Part shown: positions 38,900-47,478 of the stretch, in pieces
How the letters are laid out: each line of letters starts with the position of its first letter
Numbering within the stretch: the stretch's first letter is position 1
DNA from: Paracoccus fontiphilus
GTDB taxonomy: Bacteria; Pseudomonadota; Alphaproteobacteria; Rhodobacterales; Rhodobacteraceae
DNA length: 51,233 nucleotides
NCBI RefSeq assembly: GCF_017356265.1
Contig: NZ_JAFNAW010000024.1
Span: 1-51,233 of the forward strand
Direction: 5' to 3'
Notes under the pieces: generated by a model
What the model saw: the letters and a program-made list of their open reading frames with translations, nothing else
What the model was told of the DNA's origin: nothing
The model's database searches: none
Translations under genes and position numbers: made by a program

Positions 38900-39524
38900 G
38901 GCCCGGTTCCCGCAGGTAGGGCCGCGCCTTCGCGAAGTAGTCCCAGCCTGTCCAGGCCGTCAGGATCGCCGCGATCCAGATCATCAGAAGCCCGGCCTGG
39001 GTCGCCAGATCCGCCCAGGACGACGAGAACCACGGCAACCGCGATTCCCCGACCAGCGGCGGGCGCCCGTGCTGGACATAGGCCAGGCCCGTGCCCAGAA
39101 AGAGGATCGCGATGGCGACCATCTGGGTGGTGGTCTTCCATTTCGCCAGCTTCGTGACCTTCAGCAGGCGGGCGTTCGATCCCAGGAACTCGCGCAGGCC
39201 CGATACGAAGACCTCGCGGAACAGGATCAGGGTGGCGGGCAGGATCAGCCAGGGGTTCATCCCGGAATAGCCGGTGATGACCACGATGGCGATCACCACC
39301 ATGGCCTTGTCGGCAATCGGGTCCATGGCCGCGCCGAAGCGGCTTTCCTGCTGCCAGCTTCGCGCCAGGTAGCCGTCGATCCAGTCGGTCGCGGCAGCCA
39401 CCAGGAACAGCGCCAGGGCCGCCCAGTCTGCCCAGGGACGGCTGAAATAAAGGAACATCAGCGGCACGGCGGGCGCCGCGATCAGCCGAAGGAGGGTCAG
39501 GATATTGGGGACGGTCCAGCGCAT
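38889..39524 (-). CDS. pgsA: CDP-diacylglycerol-glycerol-3-phosphate 3-phosphatidyltransferase
   Basis: A 211-residue inner-membrane enzyme making phosphatidylglycerophosphate. The CDP-alcohol phosphotransferase motif D-x2-D-G-x2-A-R-x8-G-x3-D-x3-D is present as DWIDGYLARSWQQ then FGAAMDPIADK (about 46-72). N-terminus NILTLLRLIAAP is also typical. The uvrC-pgsA-moaD-moaE order is common in alphaproteobacteria; here an extra gene and a low-GC stretch lie between uvrC and pgsA. Confidence 0.95.
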   Translation of the reverse strand: MRWTVPNILTLLRLIAAPAVPLMFLYFSRPWADWAALALFLVAAATDWIDGYLARSWQQESRFGAAMDPIADKAMVVIAIVVITGYSGMNPWLILPATLILFREVFVSGLREFLGSNARLLKVTKLAKWKTTTQMVAIAILFLGTGLAYVQHGRPPLVGESRLPWFSSSWADLATQAGLLMIWIAAILTAWTGWDYFAKARPYLREPGHDA

Positions 39525-39561
39525 GACGGCAAGCTAGTCCGTGCCGCCCGGCTTGGAAAGG

Positions 39562-39585
39562 GGCGGCGCGAGGAAATGCGCCGCC
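39562..39585 (-). terminator. Hairpin after the DUF6152-like gene
   Basis: GGCGGCGC (39562-39569) and GCGCCGCC (39578-39585) form a perfect 8-bp stem with an 8-base loop, 10 bp past the stop of the 125-residue gene on the minus strand. Only CCTTTCC follows, so termination would be weak or Rho-assisted. Confidence 0.5.
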
Positions 39586-39595
39586 GCCGGGAACA

Positions 39596-39973
39596 TCAGC
39601 CAAGTGCGCCGGGGTAAAGCTCGAAGGCGCGGCCCGCGATGGTCAGGTGGACGGCCTTGATCCGCTGTTCGCCGAAAAGGCGGGCGCGGCGGCCGATGAT
39701 GCGCACCGGATCGCCCGGCAGGGCGGCGCTTTCGGTCAGGCCGACCTGGGCGTTGCGGGCGCGGCTGGCCAGTTCGATCGTCCAGTTGTGGCCATTCCTG
39801 TCACGGACGCAAAGGACCGGATCGCTGCCGGTCGCGTAGTTGTCGGTGACCACGGCTTCCAGCCGAACCAGGTGGGGTTTGAATTCGTCCCAGGCAGTAT
39901 GCTCGATGGTGGTCGTCAGATCCAAGGCGGGGGTTCTCGGGTCAGCGATGCCGGCTTCAGGCAGATGGGGCAT
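39596..39973 (-). CDS. DUF6152-like small OB-fold protein
   Basis: A 125-residue protein. The core AWDEFKPHLVRLEAVVTD, then HNWTIELAS, LPGDPVRIIGRRAR and IKAVHLTIAGRAFELYPG resembles DUF6152, a small beta-barrel usually exported to the periplasm (N-P-H, W-x-[IL]-E, GD-x-[VI]). Here there is no signal peptide, and the N-P-H of the family reads K-P-H. It sits between uvrC and pgsA, flanked upstream by low-GC DNA, so it may be an insertion into this conserved block. Confidence 0.6.
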   Translation of the reverse strand: MPHLPEAGIADPRTPALDLTTTIEHTAWDEFKPHLVRLEAVVTDNYATGSDPVLCVRDRNGHNWTIELASRARNAQVGLTESAALPGDPVRIIGRRARLFGEQRIKAVHLTIAGRAFELYPGALG

Positions 39974-40232
39974 GAAGGCCTCCTGGAGTTGAGCAAGTCA
40001 CAACCATAACGTGCCTCTCGCTGCACAAAGTGGTAGGTGAATACCGCAGCCCTCCTGCGGCATTGCAGCGCCCGAGGCTTGGATGCAGAGGCACTTTCTC
40101 AACCATCGGTTATGTAACGACTTAAGCTTGACGCTAGGGCAGATGGGTGAATGAGTGTTCCGGATATCCATGAAATTCAGGAAATAATTCTCCCTGAGAC
40201 TGGAGGGTTTCTGCGGTTTCTGAGTTGCCGCA
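39974..40232. other. Low-GC intergenic stretch between uvrC and the DUF6152-like gene
   Basis: About 260 bases with noticeably more A and T than the neighbours. An interrupted inverted repeat pairs GTGCCTCT-(3 bases)-TGCA (40011-40025) with TGCAGAGGCAC (40084-40094). CAGGAAATAATTCTCCCTG (40179-40197) is an imperfect palindrome that could end uvrC transcription on the minus strand. No gene is visible. It may hold the promoter of the DUF6152-like gene. Confidence 0.45.
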
Positions 40233-42095
40233 TCAGCCGCGGGCGTTGAAATGGTCATGAACCTTCTGCGCTATGGCCGCCGAGATCCCCTCGACCGCCT
40301 GCAGATCGGCCAGGCCCGCGCGGCTGACCGCCTTGGCGCTGCCGAAATGGGCCAGCAGGGCGCGCTTGCGGGCCGCGCCGATGCCCGCGATCTCGTCCAG
40401 GGGGTTGGCCATGACCGACTTGGCGCGCTTTGCGCGGTGGGTGCCGATGGCCCAGCGATGCGCCTCGTCCCGCAGGCGCTGGATGAAATAGAGGACCGGA
40501 TCGTTCATGCGCAGCGCGAAGGGCGCGCGGCCGGGGCGGTGGAACTCCTCTTTCCCCTGGTCGCGGTCGATGCCCTTGGCGACGCCGACGACGGGAATGT
40601 CCTCGACCCCCAGTTCGGCCATGATGCCGTCCACGGCCGAAACCTGCCCCGCCCCGCCGTCGATCAGCAGAAGGTCGGGCCAGGCCTCGGTCTGGCGGTC
40701 GGGGTCTTCCTTCAGCAGGCGCACGAAGCGGCGGGACAGCACCTCCTTCATCATGCCGAAGTCGTCGCCCGGCGTGATCTCGGTCCCCTTGATGTTGAAC
40801 TTGCGATACTGGCTCTTGATGAAGCCCTCGGGGCCCGCGACGATCATGCCGCCCACGGCATTGGTGCCCATGATGTGGCTGTTGTCATAGACCTCGATCC
40901 GGCGCGGCGCGGCGGGCAGGTCGAAGGCCTCGCCCACGCCTTCCAGCAGGCGCAGTTGCGTGGCGCTTTCCGACATGCGGCGGGCCAGGCTTTCGCGGGC
41001 GTTGCGCAGGGCGTTTTCGACAAGCTCGAACTTCTCGCCCCGCTGGGGGACGCCGATGACGACGCGGCGGGCGGCGCGTTCGGACAGGACCTGCCGCGTC
41101 AGTTCGGGTTCGTCGGGCGCATGGGACAGCAGGATCATCCGGGGCGGCGGCTTGTCGTCGTAGAATTGCAACAGAAAGGCCTGCATCACCTCGGCGGGCG
41201 ATTCCACGCCCCCCAGCCGGGGATAGAAGTCGCGGTTGCCCCAGCTCTGGTTGCCGCGGATGAAGAAGACCTGCACGCAGGCCTGGCCGCTTTCCATGTG
41301 CAGGGCGACGATGTCGGCCTCGGCCACGCGCTTGGGGTTGATGGCCTGGACCGACTGCACGGCGGTCAGCGCCTTGATCCGGTCGCGCAGGGCGGCGGCG
41401 CGTTCGTATTCCATGTTCTCGGCGGCGGCGGCCATGTCGCGCGCCAAGTTCGCCTGGATCACCGTGGTCTTGCCTTGCAGGAAGCGTTCGGCATCGGCCA
41501 CGAGCGCGTTGTAGTCATCCGCCGAGACCCGGCCCACGCAAGGCGCGCTGCACCGCTTGATCTGGAACAGCAGGCAGGGGCGCGTGCGGGATTCGAAGGT
41601 GGCGTCCGTGCAGTTGCGCAGCAGGAACACTCGCTGCAACTGCGTCAGCGTGCGGTTCACCGCGCCGGCGCTGGCGAAGGGGCCGTAGTAGTCGCCCTTT
41701 TCCGACTTCGCCCCGCGATGCTTCTTGATCTGGGGAAAGGCGTGGGATTTCGCCACCAGGATGTTCGGAAAGGACTTGTCGTCGCGCAGCAGCACATTGT
41801 AGCGCGGCTTCAGCTGCTTGATGAGGTTCTGTTCCAGCAGCAGCGCCTCGGTTTCCGTGCGCGTGGTCAGGAACATCATCGAACAGGTTTCGCGGATCAT
41901 CCGCGCGATGCGCGCGGAATGGCCCGAGAGCCGGGCATAGTTCGACACCCGCGCCTTCAGGTCGCGCGCCTTGCCGACATACAGCACCCCACCTTGGGCA
42001 TCCAGCATCCGGTAGACGCCGGGGCTGCGATCCAGCTGGCGAAGATAGTCCTGGATCAGCGCATGGCCGGTCTTGGGTGCTGTGTCTTGGGTCAT
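40233..42095 (-). CDS. uvrC: Excinuclease ABC subunit C
   Basis: A 620-residue nuclease of nucleotide excision repair. In order: GIY-YIG domain ([20 protein letters not shown], about 20-40), a cysteine cluster region ([10 protein letters not shown]), the UVR motif that contacts UvrB ([17 protein letters not shown]), the RNase H-like domain ([33 protein letters not shown]), and C-terminal helix-hairpin-helix repeats ([17 protein letters not shown]). It makes both incisions around a DNA lesion. The ATG at 42095 lacks a clear ribosome site but gives the family N-terminus; a longer reading upstream is not protein-like. Confidence 0.96.
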   Translation of the reverse strand: MTQDTAPKTGHALIQDYLRQLDRSPGVYRMLDAQGGVLYVGKARDLKARVSNYARLSGHSARIARMIRETCSMMFLTTRTETEALLLEQNLIKQLKPRYNVLLRDDKSFPNILVAKSHAFPQIKKHRGAKSEKGDYYGPFASAGAVNRTLTQLQRVFLLRNCTDATFESRTRPCLLFQIKRCSAPCVGRVSADDYNALVADAERFLQGKTTVIQANLARDMAAAAENMEYERAAALRDRIKALTAVQSVQAINPKRVAEADIVALHMESGQACVQVFFIRGNQSWGNRDFYPRLGGVESPAEVMQAFLLQFYDDKPPPRMILLSHAPDEPELTRQVLSERAARRVVIGVPQRGEKFELVENALRNARESLARRMSESATQLRLLEGVGEAFDLPAAPRRIEVYDNSHIMGTNAVGGMIVAGPEGFIKSQYRKFNIKGTEITPGDDFGMMKEVLSRRFVRLLKEDPDRQTEAWPDLLLIDGGAGQVSAVDGIMAELGVEDIPVVGVAKGIDRDQGKEEFHRPGRAPFALRMNDPVLYFIQRLRDEAHRWAIGTHRAKRAKSVMANPLDEIAGIGAARKRALLAHFGSAKAVSRAGLADLQAVEGISAAIAQKVHDHFNARG

Positions 42096-42386
42096 GTCAG
42101 TCAAGAAAGTGATTCCCGTGGCGGGCTGCAAGTTCCAAGGGGCGAATGCAAGGCGGAAGCTGTCCACCGCCGCTGTGGATAACTCTGTGAGAGTCCTGTG
42201 AGGCAGGGCGGTCCCAACCAGCAATCGTTACATTCCCGTAACTTTGCCGATATTTTAGGCAGTTATTCAGGCCCTTGTTTTGGCTAAAGAAATTAATAAT
42301 TCGGCCAGAGCTTGATGAAACTTGCGCAGTTTCAGTCCCTTGCTTGCCACATCTTGCCTGGCCGGGGACAAAATGGACCGGCGCGG
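42096..42386. promoter_or_regulatory. uvrC upstream region with a perfect DnaA box
   Basis: A 291-base gap between the 46-residue gene's end and the uvrC start. It contains one perfect DnaA box (TGTGGATAA at 42174-42182, TTATCCACA on the other strand), followed by an AT-rich stretch at about 42235-42305 (GATATTTTAGGC, AAATTAATAATTC), which would also serve as the uvrC promoter area. No gene is visible in it. Confidence 0.5.
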
Positions 42387-42527
42387 TCAGTCGCGCCGAC
42401 GCCCGGAGCGGCGGGCCGCGGGCGCGATCCCCAGAAGCCGCCCCAAGCCGCGCCGGAAGGCCCGGCCGCGCAGCAGCGCCAGCGCGACCATCACCAGCAG
42501 GAACAGGATCACGACCCGCACGCTCAT
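42387..42527 (-). CDS. Small Arg-rich membrane-anchored protein downstream of sppA
   Basis: A 46-residue protein: one N-terminal hydrophobic segment (VRVVILFLLVMVALALL) and a strongly basic tail (RGRAFRRGLGRLLG ending RRSGRRRD). Its ATG overlaps the sppA stop (ATGA at 42524-42527), so it is coupled to the peptidase gene. Function unknown; a link to membrane proteolysis is only inferred from coupling. Confidence 0.65.
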   Translation of the reverse strand: MSVRVVILFLLVMVALALLRGRAFRRGLGRLLGIAPAARRSGRRRD

Positions 42528-43333
42528 CCCCCGGCACCGAAGCGCGCGAAGGCCGCGCGTTCCTGCGCCGCGTCCAGGACGGTGCCCGCCGACAGGCCCA
42601 GCCTGCGGAACAGCGACTGGCGCGGGCTGTGGACAACAAAGCGGGTCTTGTCGCCGTAAAGCGCCTTCATCTTCGGCACCAGATGCGCAAGGCCGTCGGC
42701 AAGCCCCAGTTCGATCGACTTCCGCCCCGCCCAGAATTCGCCCGTGAACAGGTCGTGATCGGCGGCCAGCCTTGCCCCGCGACGAAGGGTGACATGGTCC
42801 TTGAAGGCCTGATGGATCGGCTCCAGCACATTGTGCAGGCGCTCCACGTCCTCGGGGCGCTCGGGGCGGAAGGGGTCCAGCGTGGACTTGGACCGGCCCG
42901 CCGTGTGCACGCGCCGCTCGATCCCCCAGCGGGCGATCAGGTCCTGGAAGCCGAAGCCCGCCGAGATCACGCCGATCGACCCCAGGATCGAGCTTTCGTC
43001 GGCCCAGATCTCGTCGCCCGCGCAAGCCAGCCAATAGCCGCCCGAGGCCGCGACATCCTCCACGAAGGCATGGACGGGGATCTTCGTCTCCTCGGCCAGC
43101 CGCCGGATGCGCGCGGCGATCAGGGACGACTGCACCGGCGACCCGCCGGGCGAGTTGATGGACAGGGCCACCGCCACGGGCTTGCCCTTGCGGAAGGCGC
43201 GTTCGATCACCGGGGCTAGCGCGGCATCGGTCAGCGCGCCGCCGCGCCCGGCCATGCCGATGGCGCCGTGCAGCCGCACCACCGACACGCGGGGGCCCTT
43301 GTTCGTCAGACGGTCGAGATAGGGAATACGCAT
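42524..43333 (-). CDS. S49-family signal peptide peptidase (SppA/SohB-like)
   Basis: A 269-residue serine protease. SINSPGGSPVQSSL near residue 58 is the oxyanion region, VAASGGYWLACAGDEIWA near 95-112 carries the catalytic Ser of ASGGY, and the general-base Lys lies further on near RSKSTLDPF. The protein has no obvious membrane segment, so it is the short SohB-like type. It degrades leftover signal peptides. ATG 43333 gives the standard N-terminus (MRIPYLDRL). Confidence 0.9.
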   Translation of the reverse strand: MRIPYLDRLTNKGPRVSVVRLHGAIGMAGRGGALTDAALAPVIERAFRKGKPVAVALSINSPGGSPVQSSLIAARIRRLAEETKIPVHAFVEDVAASGGYWLACAGDEIWADESSILGSIGVISAGFGFQDLIARWGIERRVHTAGRSKSTLDPFRPERPEDVERLHNVLEPIHQAFKDHVTLRRGARLAADHDLFTGEFWAGRKSIELGLADGLAHLVPKMKALYGDKTRFVVHSPRQSLFRRLGLSAGTVLDAAQERAAFARFGAGG

Positions 43334-43372
43334 GGCGGCAGACTTAATCACGCCCCTGCCCCGCAACAAGCG

Positions 43373-44392
43373 TCATCCATTGCGGATCGTGTCGCCGGGC
43401 AGGAAGGTCGGGGTTAACGCGACGATGCGATCCTCGGGGATCGGGTCCTTGCCCGCGACCAGCCGCGCCGCGCGCCGCCCGATGTCGATGCGCCGGGCGT
43501 CGGTTGTGGCCAGCCGCACTGGCAGCCCGTCCAGCAGGTCGACGCCGTTGAAACCCGCAAGGCCGATCCGGTTGGGAATGTCATAGCCCTTGTCGATGCA
43601 GTGAAGCAGCCCCCCGGCCCCGATCATGTCGTTCGAGAAATACAGGAAGTCCAGATCCGGGGCGCGGGTCAGGATGCGCTCGGTCAACTCGCGCCCCTTC
43701 AGCAGCGAGGACCCGCCCTGATAGTATTCCCGCGCTTCCAGCGTCACGCCTGCCTCGGCCAGGCCTTCCTCGAAACCCGCCAGCCGCTTGCGGGCGCGGT
43801 GATCCTCGGGCATGTGGGTGCCCACGAAGCCGATCCGGCGATAGTCCGCGGCCAGGATCCGCGCGGCCATTTCCCGGCCGGCACGGCGGTGCGAGATGCC
43901 CACCACCGTGTCGATCCCCTCGCCGTCCACGTCCATGATCTCGACCACGGGGATGCCGGAATTGGCCAGCATGGCGCGCGAGGCCTTGCTGTGTTCCAGC
44001 CCCGCCAGGATCACGCCGGACGGGCGCCAGGACAGCATGTCGTAAAGCACCATCTCCTCTCGTGCGGGGGAATAGTTGGTGACGCCGATCACCGGCTGCA
44101 GCCCCGTGTCGTCGAGTTCCGCCGACACCCCGCCCAACACGTCGGGAAAGACCAGGTTCGACAGCGACGGGATCACCACCGCCACGAGGTTCACCCGCTG
44201 GCTGGCCAGCCCGCCCGCGATCTTGTTAGGGACATAGCCCAGCATCTTGGCGGCGGTCAGCACCTTTTCCCGCGTCGCGGCGGACACGTCACCCCGGTTG
44301 CGCAGGACCCGGCTGACCGTCATCTCCGACACGCCCGAGGCTTCGGACACATCACGCAGGGTCAGCGGGCGGCGGGGTCTGGGGGCGTTCAT
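43373..44392 (-). CDS. LacI-family transcriptional regulator
   Basis: A 339-residue regulator. The N-terminal helix-turn-helix LRDVSEASGVSEMTVSRVLR (about 12-31) and hinge YVPNKIAGGLAS fit LacI; the rest is a periplasmic-binding-like sugar domain (VAVVIPSLSNLVFPDVLGGV, then DFLYFSNDMIGAG, GLAGFNGVDLLD). It is closest in style to the gluconate GntR branch. No sugar transporter or catabolic gene is next to it, so its targets are not in this window. A possible operator is at 44423-44440. Confidence 0.9.
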   Translation of the reverse strand: MNAPRPRRPLTLRDVSEASGVSEMTVSRVLRNRGDVSAATREKVLTAAKMLGYVPNKIAGGLASQRVNLVAVVIPSLSNLVFPDVLGGVSAELDDTGLQPVIGVTNYSPAREEMVLYDMLSWRPSGVILAGLEHSKASRAMLANSGIPVVEIMDVDGEGIDTVVGISHRRAGREMAARILAADYRRIGFVGTHMPEDHRARKRLAGFEEGLAEAGVTLEAREYYQGGSSLLKGRELTERILTRAPDLDFLYFSNDMIGAGGLLHCIDKGYDIPNRIGLAGFNGVDLLDGLPVRLATTDARRIDIGRRAARLVAGKDPIPEDRIVALTPTFLPGDTIRNG

Positions 44393-44422
44393 CGGCTTCC
44401 GGTCGGTCAGGTCTTTGCGCGA

Positions 44423-44440
44423 TGTTAGCGGACGGCAACA
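44423..44440. promoter_or_regulatory. Possible LacI-type operator upstream of the regulator gene
   Basis: TGTTAGCGGACGGCAACA, 31 bp before the regulator's ATG, has TGTT and AACA ends like LacI-family operators, but the inner bases do not pair well. Autoregulation is a plausible but weak reading. Confidence 0.25.
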
Positions 44441-44490
44441 CCCGCGACAACCTTGCCAAAGCGCGCCGCAGCGGTCAAAAGGGCTGTGGC

Positions 44491-44567
44491 GGCCCCGTGG
44501 CTCAACTGGATAGAGCAGCCCCCTCCTAAGGGGCAGGTTACAGGTTCAAGTCCTGTCGGGGTCACCA
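44491..44567 (+). tRNA. tRNA-Arg(CCT)
   Basis: A 77-nt cloverleaf ending in an encoded CCA. Acceptor GGCCCCG pairs with CGGGGTC; D arm GCTC/GAGC; anticodon stem GCCCC/GGGGC with loop CTCCTAA (anticodon CCT, reading AGG); T arm ACAGG-TTCAAGT-CCTGT; discriminator A. The base composition falls immediately after its 3' end and accessory genes begin, as expected when a tRNA 3' end is the integration site of a genomic island. Confidence 0.97.
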
Positions 44568-44854
44568 AATTTTCAACAACTTAGCTTTGCCGTTTTGCCC
44601 GCAGGTCTCGGCTCTGGACAAAAACTGGATAAAAACTCTGACCGGCGACCGCAATCTTGGCGAATCTGAAGCGGCTGTTCCCGGCCCAAACGCTTGTCGA
44701 GAACACAGCCCCACCCCTGAAAGCCACCCAGTCGTGAGTCATCAACCTCCTTCATCCGAAGGAGCTTTAGCGTGAGCGAACCTTTTGCACGGCAGCATCT
44801 TCAGGCCTTGGGATATACAAGCTCGAGCAAGATATGTGTCACGAGGCTCCGCAG
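44568..44854. other. Island left junction next to tRNA-Arg
   Basis: 287 bases with no convincing gene. Two tandem near-copies of an 11-mer, CTGGACAAAAA and CTGGATAAAAA, lie at 44614-44624 and 44625-44635. A perfect 7-bp hairpin CTCCTTC-ATCC-GAAGGAG lies at 44747-44764 and may end transcription of the minus-strand gene that stops at 44855. No integrase gene is seen here. Confidence 0.5.
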
Positions 44855-46150
44855 TTACGACAGATCAAGGAAGTCAGGCTGTTGCGGCGCCGCGTCTCCA
44901 GACGCAAAGAGCGACTCAATGATTTGCCGTGGTACCCGCCGCTTCTCCATGATGCGACGCAACGGATCGAGAAACCGCGGATCTTCGACGTTCTTTGGCG
45001 ACACGTTCTTCTCGACCAGACGAACAGTCGGAGGCGCGAAGTTCATCATCTCGTCGAAAACTTCGTTTGCTCTGTTCTCCAGCTCTTTACTAAGTGATGT
45101 TTCATCAGGCGTTCTGCCCCACTGGCTCATGTAGGTCGGCGGTGAGGTCTTCCAGCGTGGAAGGAACTCAGCGACAAAATTATCGCGGAACGTCTTGCGA
45201 TGTTCGTCGAGTGCTTTGCGAACGGCTGCATGATAGCTCTCCACGACTGTGGTGAACTCCTGAATTGCCGCATCGAACTTCTCTCGATCCTCGCGCAAAA
45301 TGACCCGGCCGAAATTATCAATCTGGAAAGTGTAGAGATCCTCGATCTGCTTCCGCGCCTTGCGCAGCCAAGTGTCATCGATCAATTCCTCCTGTGCGCT
45401 GTCCCCAGTTCCGACCGACACCTTGACAGCACCCAGTTGGGCGATGGGGGCAGTCAGCCGACTCGTGATCTGATCCCTGAGCTGTGCATTCACCACCGTC
45501 TGGAAATCTCGCGGCAGGGGCACCTGTTTTCGGCTAAGGGTGAAGTTCTTGATCTCGAATTCTACGTAGACCACGCGGGAGGTGAACACCTGCATGCGGC
45601 GGGCGATGTCGAATTTTGCCGGTGGATTGCGGGCAAGGTCGGCCTGCATTGCCTCGACCTTTGCCGGGTCAAGCGCTGAATTGCCGATCTCGCCTTTCGA
45701 GGCTGCAGATAATGGGTCGGCTCCTGCAGCGCTGATGAGGGAATCAGAAGAGCTACCCCTGAGCATGATGGCGTTTGGCTTCTCCGCCGTCTCGGACCCG
45801 GCTTCGATGTTTTTTGAGACTGGCGCGAAAATCATCGTAGTGTCGTCCGAAATGACCACCCCAATCCGCACCCCCGTTTGTTCCCGAAGATCCAGAAGGT
45901 TCCGGGTCGCCGCTTGGCGGATCTCCTCCAATGCCTCCTGTTCACCAAATCCGAGACGGTAGACCTCCGGGTCTGCATCGACGATTACCCGGACGTCGAG
46001 ATGGTCGAGATCGTTGAAGCGGCGTGCAAGCGCCTTTGCAACCAGCAGAGACAGGGCCGGCGCAATGACCACCAAGCGACGTTGGGCTGCTTCGATCAGG
46101 TTAACGATCTCAGCATCGGTGGCCACGGTGAAGGTGCGTCCTTCTGTCAT
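44855..46150 (-). CDS. Unknown protein of the type I restriction locus, PLD-like N-terminal half
   Basis: A 431-residue protein I cannot assign. Residues 1-115 look like one lobe of a phospholipase D-like fold: EIVNLIEAAQRRLVVIAPAL, then LDVRVIVDADPEVYRLGF and VRIGVVISDDTTMIFAPV, with the strand-helix pattern of PLD proteins. The HxK catalytic motif is absent (GVR in its place). A Ser/Ala-rich linker (about 120-165) leads to a helical, charged C-terminal half with little beta content. The gene starts inside the hsdS stop (ATGA, 46147-46150), so it is coupled to hsdS and is the last gene of the locus before the tRNA. I infer a role in the same system; what it does is unknown. Confidence 0.8.
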   Translation of the reverse strand: MTEGRTFTVATDAEIVNLIEAAQRRLVVIAPALSLLVAKALARRFNDLDHLDVRVIVDADPEVYRLGFGEQEALEEIRQAATRNLLDLREQTGVRIGVVISDDTTMIFAPVSKNIEAGSETAEKPNAIMLRGSSSDSLISAAGADPLSAASKGEIGNSALDPAKVEAMQADLARNPPAKFDIARRMQVFTSRVVYVEFEIKNFTLSRKQVPLPRDFQTVVNAQLRDQITSRLTAPIAQLGAVKVSVGTGDSAQEELIDDTWLRKARKQIEDLYTFQIDNFGRVILREDREKFDAAIQEFTTVVESYHAAVRKALDEHRKTFRDNFVAEFLPRWKTSPPTYMSQWGRTPDETSLSKELENRANEVFDEMMNFAPPTVRLVEKNVSPKNVEDPRFLDPLRRIMEKRRVPRQIIESLFASGDAAPQQPDFLDLS

Positions 46151-47478
46151 GCTGTTTCCTTCCGGCGGCCCCGCTTCTGCTTCGGGGCAGTAGCGCGGGC
46201 TTCGCGGATACGGGTAAGTAGGGCCTCGGCAGGTTCGTCCTCAGGGTTCTGAGGGACGAGCTCTCCGCGAAAGGCCTTGGCCAGTAGGCGCTCATCAAGC
46301 TGGTCGAGGAGATGGGCAGCGCGACTGGTGTCCTTGGTCATCCGGTCGATGCGGGCGAAGGCAGCTTCGATACGGCGGACAATTGCCTTCTGCTGTTCGA
46401 GAGCAGGCAGTGAAATTTTATACGCCTTGAGATGCTTCAAGCCGATCCGTGGCCTTGTCGCCCCGTGCACCAGATCTTCCATGTCGAGATATGTTCGACG
46501 AGCGCTCAGGCGGAACAGAAGGTACTTTGGGTCGACGATATTCTTGTCGCAACGTACACAAAAACAGTCCGCTTTGTTGATGGCACTTCCGAGGTTGGCA
46601 GGGATTAGTGCTGCACGGACATCATCAGCAACGAAGGATGAAAATACGATGTCTTCCGGGTGAAGGCTGTGGCGTTGAAGTGTCTTGTATTTCCTCTCTG
46701 AGATGAACGTGATCTTTTCGGCGCGGAACTCCATAACACCGATGTTTTCCAGCCTAACTACACGGACGCCCTCAGCAGTGTAATCTTCTGATTTCAGATT
46801 GGATCCGAATGGACCATCAAACATGACATCTGCAATCTCCTCTATGGTCACGACACCACAGTCTACGGTTGCCTGAACTGTTTCCGCGTCAAGAATCGCC
46901 TGCTTGGCGCGGGTGGCGAGTTTGGTGGTGTGGGCGAGGTGGTCGCGGGCGGCAGCGGAGTGCGCCGAGAGCCGGTCCAGCTTCGCCACAATGCGACGCT
47001 GCTCGGCAATGGGGGGTAAGTGAAGCTCGCGTTCCTCCAAGAAGGGTTTTGGCACGCGCCGCTGGCCAACAGCTCCTGTCATCGCGGCTTCTGCTTCTGC
47101 GCGAAACGATTTCTGCCGGAGGTAGCGCCATATGTAATCGGCGTTCAGCGCCTCAGTTGGCCGGAGCACGTGAAACTCTGTGGAACCACACGCCAGACCA
47201 TTGTTGAGGCCGCGGGCCACTGCCGTCTTGCCGTTCTCCATGCACGGCGTGATCTTCGCGAAAATGACATCCCCTTCTGCAAAGTGCGTGAAGCCCTTCC
47301 AGACGTCCTTAAGAGGCTTGATGTCTGGCGTAGTAATAACCCCCAGGTGCTCATCCACAGCCGGCATACGGACAAAGCTGACTTCGGTCTCGCGATCGGT
47401 TGTGGAATCATGCTTCGGGTTGATGTCCGCCACGCTCTTGATAATCGCGACAGACCAGCCTCTGGGTAGTTCGCTCAT
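46147..47478 (-). CDS. hsdS: Type I restriction-modification specificity subunit HsdS
   Basis: A 443-residue DNA-recognition subunit. Two target-recognition domains, about 1-150 and 210-370, are each followed by a conserved helical spacer: LPPIAEQRRIVAKLDRLSAH near 160-180 and LPALEQQKAIVRRIEAAFARI near 375-395. The first domain has the usual GDVIFAKITPCMENGK. It sets the two-part target sequence of the methyltransferase complex. The ATG at 47478 overlaps the hsdM stop by four bases; the stop overlaps the next gene likewise. Codon use is less GC-rich than the core genes, in line with island origin. Confidence 0.93.
   Translation of the reverse strand: MSELPRGWSVAIIKSVADINPKHDSTTDRETEVSFVRMPAVDEHLGVITTPDIKPLKDVWKGFTHFAEGDVIFAKITPCMENGKTAVARGLNNGLACGSTEFHVLRPTEALNADYIWRYLRQKSFRAEAEAAMTGAVGQRRVPKPFLEERELHLPPIAEQRRIVAKLDRLSAHSAAARDHLAHTTKLATRAKQAILDAETVQATVDCGVVTIEEIADVMFDGPFGSNLKSEDYTAEGVRVVRLENIGVMEFRAEKITFISERKYKTLQRHSLHPEDIVFSSFVADDVRAALIPANLGSAINKADCFCVRCDKNIVDPKYLLFRLSARRTYLDMEDLVHGATRPRIGLKHLKAYKISLPALEQQKAIVRRIEAAFARIDRMTKDTSRAAHLLDQLDERLLAKAFRGELVPQNPEDEPAEALLTRIREARATAPKQKRGRRKETA

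Noticed and set aside
36277..38919. An 880-codon open frame on the plus strand opposite gshA, the PH-like gene and moaED
   Set aside because: Antisense shadow spanning several well-supported genes on the other strand.
42174..42305. A replication origin
   Set aside because: Only one exact DnaA box, no cluster of boxes, and no origin-linked genes such as dnaA, dnaN, parAB or hemE nearby.
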